This document shows positions 60,301-64,000 of a DNA stretch of 64,000 nucleotides, in pieces (within the stretch, counting starts at the first letter, position 1; the number at the start of each line of letters is the position of its first letter). The notes under the pieces are model-generated. The model searched no databases and was not told the origin of the DNA. It saw only the letters and a list, made by a program, of their open reading frames with translations. This DNA is from Hydractinia symbiolongicarpus (lineage: Eukaryota > Cnidaria > Hydrozoa > Anthoathecata > Hydractiniidae): the NCBI RefSeq assembly GCF_029227915.1, contig NC_079878.1, forward strand, positions 26,685,501-26,749,500. Direction: 5' to 3'. Position numbers and translations under genes: made by a program.

Positions 60301-62175
60301 GAGCTCTGAGGTCGAGAATGGGTATGACTGTAATACGGAAGTACGACACGGTGTATATACTTGCACTAAGCGTTCAGCCTGGTGTTAACGACGGGCCGTT
60401 TTCTGTATTTTTGTTTAAACCGAAGTTGCCATAAACCTTTTTAAAAAGGGTATAACGCCTTCACGCATGTGCGACATGGTTTATGTACCTGAATACCTGC
60501 ATTCTAAAGTGCTATACCTGAATGTGTGGCACAATTCGCGGCTTTTAATAAGCGCTCCGCGGGGCGTTTAACAGCAGCACACATTTACTTGTGGATTACC
60601 ACGGCGTTTCGACGCCGGGTCCTTCCGCTAGTTCATATTATAATACTCGCTGTGTTTCTGTGAGTCTATTTAAAAACAGCGGGTTTTATAATAAAAAACG
60701 CCATTATAATCGCAACTGTAATTATAGTAATAACCCCCGTCCTGGCAAATTTCATTATTTTTTCTAAACAGGCGGCAATGATGTACGAGATGGCGTTGTG
60801 AGAAACATGTATCCACACAGGCGATGTTTCATGAAATTTTCTACGGGTTAACGACTAGTGATGAAAATATTTCTAAGAAGACAAAGCAGAAAAAATCACA
60901 AAGTTTGTGGTTATTTCAACGCGATAAAGCAATATTCATATTTCACACCGGTATATGATCTGAAAACACTGCTGAAAATATGCCAGAAACGCAGCCGAAA
61001 ATTTGTAAAGAAATCTATTTAAGAGTGTAAAATATTTTCGGCCTATAAAACTGGTATTGTCATCTTGTAACCTGTATCGTATAAATCAGTAGGAAGATCT
61101 AACCAGAATATTTAAAACTAGGTCCTGGCTTTTATTTTGCTTTTTAATATGATGGGGGATATCACGAAAAAGTATCTAATGGTATTAAAAAGTCATAGTA
61201 TTTTTTTATTAATAGCAAATGACAATTGAAAGCGTGTTTATACGATACAAAAAGAATGGAGTGACTGTCATATATCTAGTGACGTAATATGTGTCTGTCC
61301 CCTAAATAATACGTCCGTGCTCACGGCATCAACACCATAACAAAATGAAATAAGGCGTACCTTATCCTCAGGGTTCTTTTTTAATCTTTCGAACACCCCA
61401 AACCAATATGAGAAAGTATAAAGAAGCCCTTGGGGCGAGGTTAAAAATTAGGCTAGAGCCTGCCTGAGGTTTTCTGTACATATTAAGCCTACAAGTTTTT
61501 TTGTTTTGTTCTTGCATTTTGGGGCTTTTTCATTTGTTTTACAGTAAACTACAGTAATTTTTTGTATTTCTTAGGACAAAGAAGGAAATCAGTAAAAATT
61601 CAAACCTATTTATATCATTTTGTTCTTATTTTTTTAACCATACCCAGTCTCGTTGTTCTTATAATTTTCTTTATTATTAAATTGGTATAGATTTAGTTTT
61701 TATAAAAAATATAATTAAAACTCACATCCGGCGTCGGCTTAAATAACGGTATGATGCTTGAAATGAGGGTAGCTAGTGCAGAAAGTCCTGGACCCACTGG
61801 TGCAGGGAATGCAGCAGTTATCGTTGAAATAATAGCAAACGATCCTTCAGCAATATCAAATGGATCTCCAGTTTTAAACTTCGCTAAGCTCGGCCCGATA
61901 CCTTTCACCACGTCAAATGCTTTGGCAACATAGTTGGGATCATCTAGCTTTTTTACAGCGTCTTTTGAAGTGTCCAAACTTTCCTTGATTGATTTCTCAT
62001 TTTTTTTAAATTCATCGAGCTCCTCAAGCTGTTTTTTTAAATCACTAAACAACTGATCTGTCTCCTCATCCAATTCAGTTTTCACTTCAGCAGTCATATC
62101 TTTCCTGTCACATAAAACACAGGAGAAAGTAAAGAGGAAAAGTGCCAAAAACATGCTTGTTTTTTTAACCAACAT
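57060..62175 (-). CDS. Jellyfish-toxin-family (CaTX/CfTX-like) secreted protein, four exons
   Basis: Cnidarian jellyfish toxins are secreted, pore-forming, Cry-toxin-like proteins found in nematocysts; related genes also exist in non-lethal hydrozoans. Exons: 61726-62175, 59014-59365, 57849-58299 and 57060-57360. All ends are GT-AG, phases agree (0, 1, 2), and the total is 1554 nt (517 aa), somewhat longer than box-jellyfish toxins (about 450-460 aa). A signal peptide (about residues 1-22) precedes a charged helical region. The family-typical hydrophobic segment follows, beginning GDPFDIAEGS and continuing to ATLISSIIPLF. Exons 3-4 carry aromatic-rich beta-like sequence. Nothing is broken. 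Toxic activity cannot be inferred from sequence; a digestive or immune pore-forming role is equally possible. Confidence 0.75.
57849..58299 (-). CDS. Toxin-like gene exon 3
   Basis: 451 nt after a TTCGTTTAG acceptor, ending at an AA/GTAAGA donor. It is rich in tyrosine, serine and asparagine (for example MIHYYPPGHNAKSKYLYSFL), a beta-type composition unlike exons 1-2. Confidence 0.7.
59014..59365 (-). CDS. Toxin-like gene exon 2: helical region
   Basis: 352 nt between a TTACGTAG acceptor and a TTCAG/GTAAGG donor. The predicted product is alpha-helical with KLASTLKEVLREENDLIL near its start. Only the frame imposed by exon 1 is open. Confidence 0.7.
60250..60320. mobile_element. 71-bp palindromic MITE with 9-bp target duplication
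   Basis: Nearly the whole element is one inverted repeat: ATTCTCGTCCCAAGAGCTCT and its partner AGAGCTCTGAGGTCGAGAAT, with CTTTGAGAT and ATCTCAAAG further in. GGTATGACT flanks it on both sides (60241-60249 and 60321-60329). Confidence 0.78.
60590..60631 (+). mobile_element. Helitron-like 3' terminus
   Basis: A hairpin GGCGTTTCGACGCC (60604-60617) is followed by GGGTCCTTCCGCTAG and a flanking T: a hairpin, about 10 nt, then CTAG|T. The 5' end of this copy is not resolved. Confidence 0.45.
60633..60858 (+). mobile_element. Helitron-like element abutting the previous one
   Basis: Starts TCATATTATAATACTCGCTG directly after the preceding CTAG|T and ends CTACGGGTTAACGACTAG|T at 60858. The end is almost the same as that of the element at 4596-4865. 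Confidence 0.4.
61726..62175 (-). CDS. Toxin-like gene exon 1: signal peptide, helical region and hydrophobic segment
   Basis: 150 codons ending at a GAT/GTGAGT donor in phase 0. MLVKKTSMFLALFLFTFSCV is a clear signal peptide. The segment around residues 102-147 is the best family match, with alternating alanine, isoleucine and glycine/proline. Confidence 0.78.
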
Positions 62176-64000
62176 CTCTTCATAAAGTTTGTTAAAATTA
62201 ATATAAAGCTAATAAATTGTTTGCTTTACAGAAGTACAAATACACGGTTGAACACCTCGATCCACCTGTAGATTATGATTGTATACGCAAAGCATGACTT
62301 TAATTAAATTCAGTTTTGATTTAAGTTTGATCAGTTAATAGGCGTGCAATAACAAATTTTCGAAAAACATTCTGAATGATTTTCAGAAATATTTGCTACA
62401 TTTATGCATTTAATATTCAATATGCATTAAATGGTCAAGAAGAAGGATATATTCCAATAATGATGACACTAAAATCTACCTTCAGATAAAAATAAAGGGG
62501 CCTTTTTATCCACTTTTCGCTTTTTCGGGCTGGAATCACCTCGGAATCGCATGAAGTTTTCTCAGCCCGGGCCTGAAGGGGTGTTGTTTTTCAGTTTTTT
62601 ATAATGTTTATTGTTTCTGATGCATTAATTGTTATTTTAAATAACAAAAAAACAACAACAACAAAAAAAAAATAATTTGTTAAGATTATTCTTTGATATT
62701 TTGTTATTAATGTGATACAAAGTTGTGTTTTGTGATGTCGATAAAGGCAAAATCTCGGCAAGCCGAAGCACGCCTTTGACGATAGAAAGGAGAAAAAAAA
62801 GAAGAAAGAAACCGAATTAATTTTGTTAACTGATCCTCATGAAAAACTTTTAATGATCAAAATGATGTTTGAAAAAGAATCCAGATTTTATTCAATCCCA
62901 TATCCTCTACATACGTCGAAAATAGGTAAAAACAAAAATTGAATCATTTTTACCTCAGTCATGGTTATCATGCTGAAATGTTTGGTAAATCATGCCGAAG
63001 TTGATGTTTGATTTGACCTAGCTGGTTGGGTTTAGTTTTCAATTATTTAATTTTTAAGCTCACTGAAAGATTCGTTTAAGTTTAAAAATATAGCTATACA
63101 GAAAAGCTAAATTGTTAAAAATATTAATTTCGAGTTTTACCGAATTGGAAAACAGTCCAGCTGGCACGAATTAACCGTGTCTTTTTTTACCTGATATGCA
63201 TAGCCATTTTATTTCGTAACTAAAAAAATAGGCAAAGTCACACATCGGCCAATATTCAAACAAGTAAATTCTCATTCATTTGGTGTGAAACTTTTGTGTT
63301 TGACATGCGCTATACTCTTTGTATAAATTATCACAGAGTTAAAGTAAATTTCCAGAAAGCAGCATTTTGTGCCGCAGCGATTAAATTGCCCGGGCGATTT
63401 ACTTGTTCATGCACAATAGACAAAACACGGCGCTGGCCCAGAGATTTTTGTGATCCAGCGATAAAATAAAACTCCCTCGTAAAGTTAAAAGTATTCAACT
63501 TTGTGAGGGAGCTGCTAATCGATAGCCTACCAGAACACTTGAAAATGAAATAATTTTATCACCCTTTACATTGCGTGCGGCATTTCAAAACAAATAAACG
63601 GTAAAATTGACGTCCCAAAAATCTCCGCATTTTAGAACATTTTAAAAACATTTTAAGGCTTTAAATTGGACCCATTTTGGGGCGGAATAAAATTTTATTT
63701 TATTTTCTAATTTAGTTTTCATAAATGTAAACATGATTACGGGCGAAATAAAACTCATATCAGTGATTTCATTTCCGCCTTAAAATATTCAAGTAAACAT
63801 GATGTTCCCAAGATAAAACTATGCGCATGTTTACCAGCCTCGTTCCTAAGTCCTGTTGTCTCTTCTCTCGTCATAAAAGATACAAGATGCTCTGGGGACA
63901 AGGTTGCATGTTTATGAAGGTATTTTCCTTTTCAATAAACTATAGTGCGTGTTTAAAAAAAAACTATTGCGCATGTCTACAAAGTTATGGCGCATGTGCA
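62176..64000. other. Upstream of the toxin-like gene; repeat fragments, no supported gene
   Basis: AT-rich, with a foldback arm pair at 63836-63907 (AGCCTCGTTCCTAAG and CTCTGGGGACAAGGTTG). Segments near 63440-63780 have repeat-like composition, including two AATAAAACTC words. The promoter of the toxin-like gene should lie just above 62175, but no distinctive elements are seen. Confidence 0.45.

Larger units (their letters stand above)
59366..61725. other. Intron 1 of the toxin-like gene, filled with mobile elements
   Basis: This 2.4-kb intron holds a Helitron-like 5' start (TCTCTCTAATAATAGCCGT near 59656), the 71-bp MITE at 60250-60320, and two abutting Helitron-like ends near 60631 and 60858. 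No extra exon is needed by the phase. Confidence 0.55.

Overview
The window is eukaryotic, AT-rich animal DNA: genes are sparse, mostly split by AT-rich introns with ordinary GT-AG ends, and set in large amounts of transposon debris. The content points to a cnidarian, probably a medusozoan or hydrozoan. It has a jellyfish-toxin-like (CaTX/CfTX type) gene, a glycoprotein-hormone-alpha-like pair, a BH3-only gene, and many LINE, SINE, Helitron-like and foldback elements. The species cannot be fixed from the sequence alone.

Layout from left to right. At 605-1218 (minus) are the first two coding exons of an EML microtubule-binding protein gene that continues off the left edge. From about 1.2 to 16 kb no gene is supported; this part holds a 270-bp Helitron-like element (4596-4865), a decayed LINE (about 9490-10245), a 764-bp foldback element (13350-14113), a tRNA-derived SINE and a 180-bp tandem duplication. 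At 16764-23792 (minus) is a nine-exon GPATCH2/SQS1-family gene whose exon phases all join; it encodes about 486 aa ending in a G-patch. At 24412-26051 (minus) is a small multi-pass membrane protein gene that I cannot name. At 28298-29749 (minus) is an intronless MFSD6-like transporter.

From 30 to 38 kb there are mainly foldback elements and MITEs, including one with a perfect 9-bp target duplication (35234-35685). At 38425-38820 and 44394-44747 (both minus) are two intronless, secreted, ten-cysteine cystine-knot proteins resembling glycoprotein hormone alpha-2 (GPA2). At 48048-49801 is a 5'-truncated RTE-like LINE with a (CAT)n tail. At 49984-51385 (minus) is a two-exon gene for a 67-aa mitochondrial-looking membrane protein. 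At 53238-53645 (plus) is an intronless 135-aa BH3-only protein that strikingly resembles BAD: an RSRSxP 14-3-3/AKT-type site followed by a BH3 helix. At 57060-62175 (minus) is a four-exon jellyfish-toxin-like gene. The last 1.8 kb contains only repeat fragments.

The genes are functionally unrelated to one another, and there is no operon-like arrangement. The most noteworthy items are the BAD-like gene, the tandem GPA2-like hormones, the toxin-family gene, and the set of short mobile elements whose ends can be defined directly from the sequence.
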